From positions 3,906,001 through 3,970,000 of the forward strand of contig OX328112.1 of NCBI GenBank assembly GCA_946811185.2: a stretch of DNA of 64,000 nt, read 5' to 3'. The first letter of the stretch is position 1. Each line of letters starts with the position of its first letter. A model generated the notes under the pieces. It was not told where the DNA came from. It was given only the letters and a program-made list of their open reading frames with translations, and did no database searches. Source of the stretch: Hippopus hippopus (lineage: Eukaryota; Mollusca; Bivalvia; Cardiida; Cardiidae). Positions 1 to 8,868 of the stretch are shown in pieces. The position numbers were made by a program, and so were the translations under genes.

Positions 1-130
1 CCTTATCCCACAATGTTTTCTACCCTTCCCAAACCAAGTTTAATTTTTTCAGTCATATTCATATTGTCGTCTGCGAATGCTTTCAATTTTGGCCAGTCTA
101 CAGTTTTGTCATCTGAGTTAAAGAGTTAAA
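1..130 (-). repeat. Foldback-family repeat fragment, reverse orientation
   Basis: The reverse complement of this stretch aligns with 376-500: both contain a GGGAAGGGTAGAAAACA phrase, a CCAAATTGAAAGCAT-like phrase and TTTAACTC-like flanks. The same head module recurs in reverse orientation at 2890-3010, where CCACAATGTTT, TTGTCGTCTGC and AATGCTTTCAATTT are shared. It is cut by the window edge. It forms a widely spaced inverted pair with the copy at 340-620. No coding potential is visible. Confidence 0.6.
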
Positions 131-339
131 GACTTTTTACTATCAATTCAACATTTTGTTCAAATCATTTTATCAAAATCTTAACTTTATCATTTAAAAC
201 TTTTGAGTAGCTAGGAATTGCCCTACCACTCAGTATGCCCAGTTCTCATAGATTTGTGAACCTTACTGGTATTTTCATTCTTTCAAAGAGACAAACAAAG
301 CAATGATTTAATTCCGGCACATTAATAGACAGAGAAAGT

Positions 340-620
340 GTCAGAAATCATTTTTGGACAAGGGAAAGTACACTTAACTCTTTACCAAACGACAAATTTA
401 AGACTGGTCCAAATTGAAAGCATAAATTTGCAGCCGATAAAAATAAATGTGTCCGAAATGTTAAAATTTGGTATGGGAAGGGTAGAAAACAATGTGGAAA
501 AAGAAGAAAATGCTGGTTACCAGAATTTTCTCCTTTTCCCACAATGTTTTCAGAAGACTTCTACCTCAGGGTCGTCAAAAGTTGTCATTGTGTGGTAAAG
601 GGTTAACTCATTTGTCACGG
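340..620 (+). repeat. Foldback repeat copy with long hairpin
   Basis: This is the best-preserved copy of a dispersed family. A head module (about 376-484) is followed by a near-perfect inverted repeat: arms 485-517 and 519-551, 29 of 33 positions paired, around a single central T. A tail module follows, containing CAGAAGACTTCTACCTCAGG, with related sequence downstream of the other cores at about 3790, 4345 and 4810. The structure suggests a MITE-like or foldback element. No transposase and no clear terminal repeat or target duplication was seen, so the class is open. The short reading frames across it look incidental. Confidence 0.6.
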
Positions 621-1886
621 CAAAATCACCCTAAAAATTCAATTGATCACTGCCAGACAGTTTCCCATAACTTCGTGAATCATTTTGGAAAAACACAATC
701 ATTCCACATGTAGTCAAATGACGTCATTCAAGGGGTATTCCAAAAGGTCACAGCCTCTAAACTTTAATCACGGATGCATTTTCCGTATCGTACTTTGAAA
801 TCATAGGCACTAAGTGTAAATAAATGTTGCGATTTACAAACGACTGATGAATTATTGGGGGAAATGATAGTTTTTGAAAAGATGTGATCTTTTTTATTTT
901 AATTGTTTTTGACACATTTCTTTGGCGTAGAGAGCTTCTTGGAAATATTCACATCTGTTTAAAGGTTTCATAGCAGCCAAATAAAAGCAGTGAGCAAAAA
1001 ATATTGTTACCAAACAAAGATAGATTCACGAAGGTATGAGAATTCACGAAGTATGCCCAAGACTCATACATTCATTACGTCCCACTTCCATTCCATCCGA
1101 GTATCAGAAAAGTTTTTGCGAATTGATGAAATCTGTATTCACATCAAAAAAAAAAAAGCTGAAAATGCGTAAAATATAGATAAGCGTGGATTTAAAGTCT
1201 TACCTCGCGTCAAAATTTCTCTTTTTTTATGTAGAAACACTTTTTATGATGGCTTATTTGCTAAGACGAAAACATGACATAGTCATTTTATGTGCTTTCG
1301 TCTTCATTGTTTTGCACACAGGCCAAAGATGATGAAATAAAATACAGTTAAGTTCACCAGTTTTGATCCACCACGCCGTAAATCAATCTGGCGAGTGTAC
1401 CTCTGATTGAGGTTTCATTTTACCCTATCCTTATATTAAGTATCTTGGATCGAGCTTGCTTATTTTTCTTACCTACTTGGGAAAAACAGTATAAATAAAC
1501 GTATGCCAAGATTGCAGCTACTTTCTCAGTTGGATGAAGTGGAAGACATTTCATGAACCTAACTGTATAGTGAAATTTTACCAGGGGAATGACATCAGTT
1601 TGATGTTGTAGTCTGACAAATTATAGGGAACAAATGTATGGGTCCTGCGCTCGAGTGATTGATTCAGATCTAAACATACACAAATAAGAACAAAGTTTAA
1701 GTTGTTTTTACCTTGTTTCGACCAGATTTTTTAGAGTTTGAGATCTATAAATATGTCCAATGTCTTATTTTTCTACAGTTTTTTAAAATCATCTACCAAG
1801 CGGTAACTCACATGCGCAAAAATATTATGTTAGAGTAACGAATGTATGGGTCCACAGGCTAATGAGAATCGGCCATACTGTTTTTT
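621..1886. other. AT-rich flank without recognisable gene
   Basis: No reading frame here resembles a gene. Minor features are a CRE palindrome TGACGTCA at 719-726, an A run near 1146-1157, and a direct repeat AATGTATGGGTCC at about 1634 and 1841, roughly 210 bp apart. AGTATGCCCA followed by CTCATA occurs near 233 and again near 1050, which could be chance or an old duplication. Confidence 0.5.
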
Positions 1887-1915
1887 TGAAGGCGAGATTT
1901 TCATTCTCGCCTTCA
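1887..1915. other. Perfect hairpin with 11-bp arms
   Basis: TGAAGGCGAGA at 1887-1897 pairs perfectly with TCTCGCCTTCA at 1905-1915 across a 7-nt loop. A T run precedes it. It is GC-richer than its surroundings. Its function is unknown. It could be the remnant of a foldback element or a simple structural site. Confidence 0.7.
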
Positions 1916-2889
1916 TATGTCAGCGCTCGGCAGTTTGCTGCAAATGCCTCTGAACAGCATTATCCAAACGCCTTTCAAGTAGTTCGATGCTTCTCGAGTA
2001 CATAAGAACAAAATAATGTCGAGACCAATGTAAATTTAATCAGATCAGCAAGAAGAAACTTCAAATTTCTAGAAGGAATGAAAACAAATTCTTAAAAAGC
2101 ACCGTTTTTGACAAATGCAAAATACTTTGGATCAGTTGATAATGTTACAATGGTGTTGCTACAGCAACAAATAATCTGTAGCTGTAATAAGCCAATCGAA
2201 ACCTACTAAAATGACGTCATTCGGACCTACTTCCACTCAACAACGCATGAACAACGAACCAGAGGGATCGTATATGTAAATTTACGACCCCTGAACTAAC
2301 CAATCGGATAGCTTTTTTGAATGACGTATCGCTGACAGACCTCTTTTCTCTGTTGACAACATTATTCTGTCTTTATGAGAAGTAAAATTTCAATGAAATA
2401 AATTCCTTTGAATCATCAAGTGTTTATACAAAATTTTCTCTTTCAAAGAAATATCTTTTTCTTCTATCAAAGTTGTCCTTGACATTATGATTAATGAATA
2501 GGTTATTGTTAGGCATCAGCATGGACCAGTTTTGATTCCGGAGACCCGTGAAAAGAAAAAGGTAAATCAGTTGAAATCACAATATGTGTCATTTCGAAGT
2601 AGTTCCGGCCAGCATAATGTACCGATGTATAGCAGGGGATAACCTGGGTTCCAGTCTTATCGTTTCTTTCCTTATATACGAGTATGATCAGACTTTACTA
2701 AATCAAAAATGACAATAACATGATCTGTAACCGTTTTATCACGCAAAAAGTTTTAACTTCTTCTTTTGATCGTGACAGTGCTTAACGTTCAGCTAGTATT
2801 CATAAATATTAAACCGTTTACCACTCACTTCTAACGACTCTGAAAAAGCAAGCTTTTAAAAACATCCAGGGAAGAGGGGATATTGCTTG
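1916..2889. other. Gene-free flank with CRE and CCAAT motifs
   Basis: No coding gene is visible. Around 2190-2335 lie two CCAAT-like boxes (GCCAATCG and ACCAATCG), a CRE palindrome TGACGTCA at 2212-2219 and a half-like TGACGTAT near 2322. A small palindrome, GTTGCT and AGCAAC separated by two bases, lies at 2155-2168. The motif cluster resembles a promoter, but no transcript or exon can be attached to it, so I do not call one. Confidence 0.35.
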
Positions 2890-3010
2890 AAACCGGCATT
2901 TTTTTCCTTCTACCACAATGTTTCTACCCTATCAAGAGCAAATTTTGTCCCTAATTTGGGCCACCCTGAATTTGTCGTCTGCAAATGCTTTCAATTTCAA
3001 CTTAGTCTGA
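2890..3010 (-). repeat. Foldback-family repeat fragment, reverse orientation
   Basis: This segment matches 1-130 in the same orientation: a CCACAATGTTT phrase, a TACCCT phrase, then TTGTCGTCTGC and AATGCTTTCAATTT in the same order. It is diverged and lacks the second hairpin arm, so it is a half copy of the family centred at 485-551. Confidence 0.55.
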
Positions 3011-3560
3011 AATTTCGTAAAGAATAAACGCTTATTGCAATGAATTGTTATCATAATCACTTACCTCCATCATTATTAGAACTGAAATCTTTACGTAATA
3101 TAATCCGTTTGTTTTCCTCGAAAAAATTTCCTTCAACTACACTTCTTTTCAAAACTGAATAACTCAATGAAAAAAAAAATCTTGACACAGAGAATCCAAC
3201 AGTCCTAGAATGCATCGGACGTGTTCATGTTTTTCTAAGGACACAGACCAAGGGCCTGTATCTGTGTAGCTGTATACGACGTATTATTGTCGAACAAAGG
3301 AATAGAGTGTATCTCAATTGACGGGTAGGCAATCATTTTGCTTTCATGTTTGCCGACAAGCTGAACGTACATTCCACTTACGCGGGATAAATGAAACACA
3401 AGCGTTAATGTCAACGAACCCTTAGACCGCTTATTACGTCTGTCTCTTTTGCAGACAAGGAAGATGAATCTATGGCCTGCACAGAATATGCAATCTTATG
3501 TCGGATCTGCAGTGTGAGCTACCTTGTAATAATCCGACTAAAGCAGCCCTGGATGGAGTT
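3011..3560. other. Gene-free AT-rich flank
   Basis: I see no coding gene, RNA gene or strong repeat. There is an A run near 3171-3179. Reading frames here are short and interrupted. Confidence 0.4.
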
Positions 3561-4050
3561 GCAATAATCAAGCATTTTTCCCGAAATGGAAAATGCCAAT
3601 TTCATCAGTCCAGCGCTCTAAGGGTTAACAGGGTCAGAGATTACAAGAATCGTATAAACAGAACATCCTCAGACGTCCCTCATAGGACCTATGAAGTCAA
3701 CCGTCAAATGATGTTGGTTATCCTTAATAGGATGGTAAACATTGTGCGAAATGGAGAAAATGTTCGTTGCCGGTATTTTCTCACGTTCCTGCAAGGTTTC
3801 AAAATACTCTTCCTTTTTTTTAAAAGCCCCATTCTTTAAGGTCATTAAAACTCAGCACATGTATTGATATCTAAAAGTTAAATCTCCGTTTTGAACATCG
3901 AAAGTCGTTTGTTTTGAAACTTTTTTCAATCTTGATAAAATATATTTCAAATAAAATGGAAAACAATTAAAAAAAAAGGCCTTTTAACCGAAAGACAAAA
4001 TTTTTACAACCTCAGGAAAAAAAAAAAACAACACTTTTCGAAATACTTTT

Positions 4051-4096
4051 GGAAAAGGAGAAAATGCTAGTAACCAGTATTTTCTCCCTTTAACAT
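4051..4096. repeat. Foldback hairpin core
   Basis: GGAGAAAATGCT on the left faces AGTATTTTCTCC on the right with one G-T type mismatch. The wider arms GGAAAAGGAG and CTCCCTTT extend it. It is the same core as at 485-551, more degenerate. Confidence 0.55.
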
Positions 4097-4761
4097 TATG
4101 TTTTATAGTTTTTCCCAGCCAAACGGCACATTTTCAGCTGCTCTTAACTTATCATCTGCTAATTGCTTTACTGTAGACGGCCCTAATTTTTTGTTATTTT
4201 CTAAAGGCTTTTGTAAAGGGTTACCAAGACCAGGGATCGTATATACACATGTAAGATCCCTGCTAAGATGGAAAAAATTGTCAGAAAGTCAAAAAAATAA
4301 TGTTGATTATCATTATTTGCTACTTTTCCTACAATGCTTTCAAAAGCCTCTTCTTCAACATTGTTAAAAGTCAGTAGTGTGATCTAAAAGGCCGAATCTC
4401 ATTTTCTATACTCTGAAAGGCACCTTTCTAGAAACTTATTGTCTGTGAAATTGTCTATGGAATAAAATAGTAAAGACTTTCAAGAAATAAATCATCTCAT
4501 AACAGTTTTAGACCTATCAAATTTGATTGCATTTTCAAGCAAAAACTATTCTTCAACCCTTTACCATACCCTATCAAGTAAAGTTTTAACAACCCTGAGA
4601 AAGAGGCCATGTAAAAACTTTATTTTGAAAGGGAGAAATTTTCTTAACTCTTCACAGGAAGAAAAAATTTCAGACTTGCCAAAATTGAATGCATTTTCAG
4701 TAGCAACTTAAATCTGGCACCACTGATGGAACCTGTCTGAAATAGGATGGAAGACATTTCA

Positions 4762-4806
4762 GGAAAAGGAGAAAATGTTAGTTAGCACCAAATTCTCCTT
4801 TTCACA
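4762..4806. repeat. Foldback hairpin core
   Basis: GGAAAAGGAGAA faces TTCTCCTTTTC across a short GTTAGTTAGCACC-like centre. It belongs to the same family as the core at 485-551 and is followed by the shared CAAGCCTTCTTCC tail module. Confidence 0.55.
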
Positions 4807-5153
4807 CCAAAAGTTCACAAGCCTTCTTCCTAAAGACCTAAAAATCATTACTGGGGTAATAGAGGGGTAGATCTAAGTTTCTATACAAGGAAAAACATAT
4901 ACGGGTAATGGTAAATCAACACTCTTTGCTATCATATAAAATTTTTCCTACAAATAAAATGGCAAAGAGTTTTAGAAAGTCCTTTCGTTTTAATTTTTTT
5001 CAACACATTTTCACAAGCCTTCTTCTCCAAGTTTATTAAAACTCAGGATAGTCAACTGGTCTCCATTGCACAGGAACATTGCACAACCCTATACACTTTG
5101 CTGTATCAGGAGTGGCGATTAAACTACAGGAAAATGTATCGCAGTATGTTATG

Positions 5154-5865
5154 CAGGGTTTTCCCTCGGCTTTAAAAATTGGGGGTCATTGTGACCCCCT
5201 TCCTCATTAGTTGAGGGTCATTTCGTTAACTTAGGGGGGTCAGAACAAATCGTCATCAACTTCAAGCACGATTTACAATGCAATTCACCTTTAAACTCCA
5301 AGACAGAAAAGTCGGTCAGTCATTTCTGATGAAAAGGTCGATTTCACTTTTTGACAGACCAAACATTTACGTCTGAATCGCTGCTTGACGTGGCTTTATC
5401 GGCAGTTGTAGGAAGCAGACAATAGAAGAATGCTAACAGTTTTCTTCATCGTGACATTATTTTCCGCGAACAGCACAGACTGGTAATGTGTACTTTTATA
5501 TACCGGAAGTCGTATAAAATATGCTATGAAATACAGAGAACCCAACTAAGACTTTGACTGGGCCTATATTTACGCCACATGTCCAAAATACTTTATGGCA
5601 ATAATGTGTAAACCAGTCTTATTCTATAAATAAATTACCGGAAAACCACTTTCATCTACAATAAACCCTGTAGTTAAAAAAAGAACGGTGTTTGTCTGAC
5701 ATTGAAGCAAGAACAGACTTGGATTTATGATGCTATATTCAATTTCGTACACGATATAGATTTTGGAAAGTTGCGTCACCAATGACGCACTGTCATTTAT
5801 TTTGGGGGTCATTTGAATTAAAATTGCGTCTATGACGTAGGATTTGTGTGTCATGGAAAACCCTG
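5154..5865. mobile_element. 712-bp non-autonomous TIR element with target duplication
   Basis: The element begins CAGGGTTTTCC (5154-5164) and ends GGAAAACCCTG (5855-5865), exact 11-bp terminal inverted repeats. The flanks carry an exact direct repeat GTTATG at 5148-5153 and 5866-5871, as expected of a target-site duplication. The match can be read as 7 bp if the first C of the element is counted. Inside, a GGGGGTCAT phrase appears near both ends, and a local GGGGGTCA/TGACCCCC inverted repeat lies near 5180-5200. No transposase is seen. A 76-residue minus-strand frame at 5624-5854 has no recognised domain. The CAGGG termini recall hAT-like elements, but those usually make 8-bp duplications, so the superfamily is uncertain. 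Confidence 0.75.
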
Positions 5866-6045
5866 GTTATGCCTATATTCCAAACTCGCCTTCATACTGT
5901 ACTTTCAGTACTTTGATTATCATTATGCTGAGGATCAAACATAATCCTTAATTCAAGTTCAAACCGTTTTCTATTATCAATGTATTCAAATCTTTTTCAG
6001 TTTAAAAATTCCAGCTTAATCATCTTTTAACACAGGTATACGCGC
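5866..6045. other. Short gene-free spacer
   Basis: AT-rich sequence between the TIR element and the SINE-like tail. Apart from the right target duplication at its start I see nothing that can be named. Confidence 0.4.
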
Positions 6046-6185
6046 TAAATGACCAAAGCTATCGGTGCGCCATAAACAACACAAATTTCAAAATATGGAT
6101 GAATGTGCGTAGGTACACTGACCGCCGTGATATGAAATAAACTGTTAAAACGGCGTTTAACTCCAATAAATCAATCAATCAAACT
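6046..6185 (+). mobile_element. Truncated SINE-like 3' tail with ATCA microsatellite
   Basis: The order GCGCCATAAA, CCGTGATATGAAATAA, CTGTTAAAACGGCGTTTAAC and then a CAATAAATCAATCAATCAA stretch resembles the conserved tail of SINE-type repeats I recall from molluscan and related genomes, which end in short tandem tetramers. No A or B box is visible upstream, so the copy looks 5'-truncated. The family assignment is from memory and needs a repeat-library search. Confidence 0.45.
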
Positions 6186-6950
6186 TTAATTTCAGAAATT
6201 AGACGAACCTGTGTCTAGGGAATTTTTGTGCATCTGCCGTTACTTTTAATTCATTCGAAACGGTCAAGTCTGGATGGAAGTGTCACATGGAAACAGTTTT
6301 TGTTTTGAATTGACCGTGGTTTCGAATCGGACAGGAACATTAGAAATAATACAGAAAGGTAGGTTTTAATGCAATTTTGATAGAAAAGAGTACTTATTTC
6401 AACCATGATTTATATAAGATAATGATCTTGAGGTCATGACCATTCTTATTTCCCTCCAAAAATTTGAACCGAAATGCGAAACTGAGATCAAAGGGCTATG
6501 GTTGTTGTTGTCGCACCAGAAGGAAATGCTTCCGGTGTTAAATCACTCAAATAGACTCCTATATAATTCAATGTAAATTCCGCTAATTCCACACATTGTC
6601 ACATGTTCCACGACATTCGTTCACGAATAACATGCTCCAAATGTTTCAGAAACTTCTCTAATCCCTTGAATTTCCAACAAATACATCCATCATGACCGAT
6701 TGGATTTTTCACAAAATTAGGTCAAACGCGTGTACCATGTCTTTTTCCTAACCATCACAAGGCCCGTAACCACATCTACTTCACAATTTCCAGCATCCAC
6801 ACACAAGAAATAGTCCTGAAAAGAAAGATGGATTTTAGCTCATTCAGCACAAAATACCCTATTTCAAAACATCAGGTGAAAATAATGTGAGAAAAGCAAT
6901 CCTGCAATGAACCATGCACTATCAAAAAAAGGTTTCATTTTTTTTCAAGA
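6186..6950. other. Gene-free flank next to the array
   Basis: No gene, RNA or strong repeat is visible. The stretch is AT-rich with short poly-T and poly-A runs near 6921-6945. Confidence 0.4.
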
Positions 6951-7028
6951 ACTACTTTAGCACCATACGACACGGAAGTACTTCTCTAGGTGATTTGACA
7001 CCTTCCGGGTCGTAGTATCAAAAGTAGT
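6951..7028. repeat. Inverted repeat abutting the satellite edge
   Basis: The left arm 6951-6978 begins ACTACTTT and contains TACGAC and CGGAAG. The right arm 7002-7028 contains CTTCCG, GTCGTA and AAAGTAGT. These blocks pair in order with a few mismatches between them, around a spacer of about 23 bp. It ends two bases before the first sequence related to the array unit. It does not occur inside the array units. Confidence 0.6.
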
Positions 7029-7030
7029 CC

Positions 7031-7275
7031 TACTTGAAAAATTGATACTAAGCACTTCTGCCACACTGTTTTATCATGAAGTGTGAGGGAATGGGTCTAA
7101 AATGTGTTTCTGAGGTTATTTTAATCGTTTCGTCAGAAAATGAATGCATTATATGTATTTCTTTAAGGACTATTTTTTGGTATTTTTCGGTACGTGTTTT
7201 GTTGTTTCCAAGCAAGCACCTCGCAAGAGTTACTTCCGTTAATCCCTTGAACCCCCCAAGATCTCTTGATGTGAA
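7031..7275 (+). repeat. Decayed edge fragment of the satellite unit
   Basis: CTTGAAAAA, CTTCTGC and CTGTTTT occur here in the same order as in the last 240 bp of each unit (compare 8572-8620), and the end runs into the unit sequence at GTCACC. Between these anchors similarity is low, so the fragment is far more diverged than any internal unit. The CRE is altered to TGAAGTCA (7272-7279) and the YY1-like pair cannot be recognised. This is the usual pattern at the edge of a homogenising tandem array. Confidence 0.6.
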
Positions 7276-7689
7276 GTCACCTTGTGGGAGGGGTTAGGGG
7301 GCTAGTATATATATAGGTTAATTTTTCAGGTCATATTCAACTGCTTGTATAGTGCAGTGGGTCAGACTGCTGCCCACTTGCATTTTTAGGTCCTGATGGT
7401 CAAATGTTCGATCCTCAGCCTTGCCATTTTATTTATTTTATTGTTTTTTTCATTTCTATTATTAGTTATTCTTACATCTAATTGTATTTTATTGCCCAAT
7501 TTCTACATACTTCAAACATGAATAAGAGTTTCTGATGGGAAAATTTTGGTATCACGTTACATCTTTTACGTCTTTGCATGCGCGCAAATGGCGTGCATGG
7601 CTGTTTCGGCACGGCACGTAAAACTGCCAGGTACAAGCGGGTAGTTGTCAAAATTAATTCATGTTTTATGTTTTTAAGAGAAAAGGTCT

Positions 7690-8440
7690 GGGAAAAAGTC
7701 AGTTTTCTTTTTCCTTAAAAGTTCATGCAACAGGAACGGTTGCTTCCGAAAGTGTCTCAAGTCGACTTTAAGTTTTCCTGTAGCGGTTAATGGTGCTGTA
7801 TGTGAGGGGTAAAAAGCGAAACCGATTCCTTATTTCTGTGGCACAAGTAAGAGAAAAGGAAAAGCTTGGTTCCATTTGTTTGACTTTTGCAACAAGTGTC
7901 GTCTGCTACAGAAAGTGTCCCAAGTCCTTTTTATGATTTCGCGCGGCGCTTAATGGTGATGTACGTGCGAAAACATAAAATCAACTTATGACTTACACGG
8001 TCACCAAAATGGATTTAATCTTTCATAGAATGGCCCTAGTAAAGGAAAAGTGAATAATTTGGTTCCCTTTCTTTGATTTCTGCAACAGGTATCAGTTGCC
8101 TCCGAAAGACTCGCGAGTTGATTTTAAGCTTTCCCGCAGCACGTACCAATTACGTATGTGTGGAATAGCCATTAAAACCAATTAAACGGCCCAAGAAAAG
8201 GGAAAAATTGATTTGCCATATTCGACTTACGCAACAGCTATCAGTTGCTTTTGTAAGTGCTGTAAGTCAATTTTTTGTGTTTTTTGCAGGTGCGTAAATG
8301 GCACGTATGAGTCGGTAGTCATCGAAACTGGGCTACTTGTCACCGTATGAATAGATACAAAGTAAAAATATAGTTCTTTTTGATTTATGCAGTAGAAGGC
8401 AGTTGCTACTGACAGAGTTGCCAGTCTAGTTTTTATTCAC
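7690..8440 (+). repeat. Five degenerate internal subrepeats (shown in unit 1)
   Basis: Anchors at 7727, 7889, 8082, 8231 and 8389 each begin GCAAC or GCAGT and mostly continue to GTTGC. Around them recur a GGAAAAG and GGTTCC phrase upstream, CCGAAAG or CAGAAAGTGT, a CAAGTC or GAGTTGATTTTAAG phrase, a CGCxGC block, and TTAATGGTG or TAAATGGCACGTATG. Spacings are 162, 193, 149 and 158 bp. The segment therefore grew from a shorter repeat of about 160 bp before the 1527-bp unit was amplified. The same arrangement is present in every unit. Confidence 0.7.
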
Positions 8441-8765
8441 TTGTGACACTATTTTCTGTTTCTCACTGTCCATTGATCATCTTAGCATATTGAATGTATC
8501 AGTGTGCAGTATGGAAGCTGGCCTCAACTAGAAAAGCAAATCGAATCAAGGGGAGTGAACCCTGGGTAGGTGCTTGAAAAACACGACTACAAGGTCTTCT
8601 GCTACTCTGTTTTCTTAAATTTTCGCCCATTGTCGGCGAATTCTGGCATGTGTGGATGGTGCATGCATAGCACTTTGCCTAGGACTACATATCAGCCTTT
8701 AAAGAAGACCTTAAATCCACTTGTTTGTCGTTTTTTTGTTCTCTGTTATGATTGGGGTCATTTTA

Positions 8766-8790
8766 GGCGCCATTTTGGGCGCCATCTTGG
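8766..8790 (+). promoter_or_regulatory. Tandem YY1-like motif pair
   Basis: GGCGCCATTTTGG (8766-8778) and GGCGCCATCTTGG (8778-8790) are direct copies 12 bp apart. On the minus strand they read CCAAGATGGCGCC and CCAAAATGGCGCC, close to the YY1 consensus with its ATGGC core. The pair lies 33-9 bp before the CRE. It recurs intact before every unit from unit 2 onward. Binding is inferred from motif resemblance only. Confidence 0.5.
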
Positions 8791-8798
8791 AAATCCTG

Positions 8799-8806
8799 TG
8801 ACGTCA
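8799..8806. promoter_or_regulatory. CRE palindrome TGACGTCA
   Basis: A full 8-bp CREB/ATF-type site, flanked as CTGTGACGTCACC. It recurs at every unit boundary in the array and is altered to TGAAGTCA only at the left edge. It lies 34 bp upstream of the TATA run, a distance usual for proximal promoter elements. Confidence 0.55.
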
Positions 8807-8832
8807 CCTTGTGGGAGGGGTTAGGGGGCTAG

Positions 8833-8842
8833 TATATATATA
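8833..8842 (+). promoter_or_regulatory. TATA-like run upstream of tRNA-like segment
   Basis: TATATATATA preceded by GGGGGCTAG. It begins 44 bp before the A box. If the RNA starts about 8 bases before the A box, the TATA sits near -36, where a TATA element would act for either pol II or a pol III gene with an upstream element. A G-rich stretch GTGGGAGGGGTTAGGGGG lies between the CRE and this run. The TATA run is kept in all units. Confidence 0.5.
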
Positions 8843-8868
8843 GGTTAATTTTTCAGGTCATATTCAAC

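Larger units (their letters stand above)
3561..5060 (+). repeat. Cluster of degenerate foldback repeats
   Basis: At least four diverged copies of the foldback family lie close together. Near-palindromic cores are centred near 3770, 4072, 4310 and 4783, each a GGAGAAAAT-like arm facing an ATTTTCTCC-like arm, weaker at 4310. After several cores the same tail follows: a CTTCTTC-like phrase, TTAAAACTCAG or a variant, a TGATCTAAAAG-like phrase, then AATAAAATGG. A further tail fragment ends near 5060 with CAAGCCTTCTTC and TTAAAACTCAGG. The copies are too diverged to give a precise unit length. This is an old clustered array of a MITE-like or satellite-like family. Confidence 0.5.
7276..8802 (+). 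repeat. Satellite unit 1 (type A)
   Basis: First homogenised unit. Type A markers: CCACTTGC, ATTGTTTTTTT, GTTACATC, GGCGTGCATGG, CACGGTC and CCCTAGTAA. It also has CATTAAAACC, and TTTTTTGCAGG in place of the usual TTTTTCGCAGG, the latter shared only with unit 3. Confidence 0.95.

Noticed and set aside
719..726. Promoter at the flank CRE sites (719 and 2212)
   Set aside because: Single CRE palindromes with or without CCAAT boxes and no attached transcript are too weak to call.
338..4711. Short open frames of 60-113 codons in the left flank
   Set aside because: Many begin at non-ATG codons, run through repeat copies and hairpins, and show no domain or codon pattern of a real gene.
5624..5854. 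76-codon minus-strand frame inside the TIR element
   Set aside because: No transposase motif, low complexity and short. It is most likely chance within a non-autonomous element.
8262..8300. Splice acceptor and donor in each unit (pyrimidine-rich tract ending GCAG followed by GTGCGTAA)
   Set aside because: The match is good, but there is no coding exon or branch-point context to support it. T-rich runs ending in CAG are common in this AT-rich unit.
8570..8824. An 84-codon open frame present in nearly every satellite unit, apparently conserved
   Set aside because: It starts at GTG directly after an in-frame TAG, and the first ATG is at codon 27. It is destroyed by a one-base deletion in unit 10. 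Several of the few variants change residues (units 12-14 region, 28, 29, 33, 34), and its constancy is explained by array homogenisation. It also overlaps the YY1-like and CRE motifs. No domain is recognisable.
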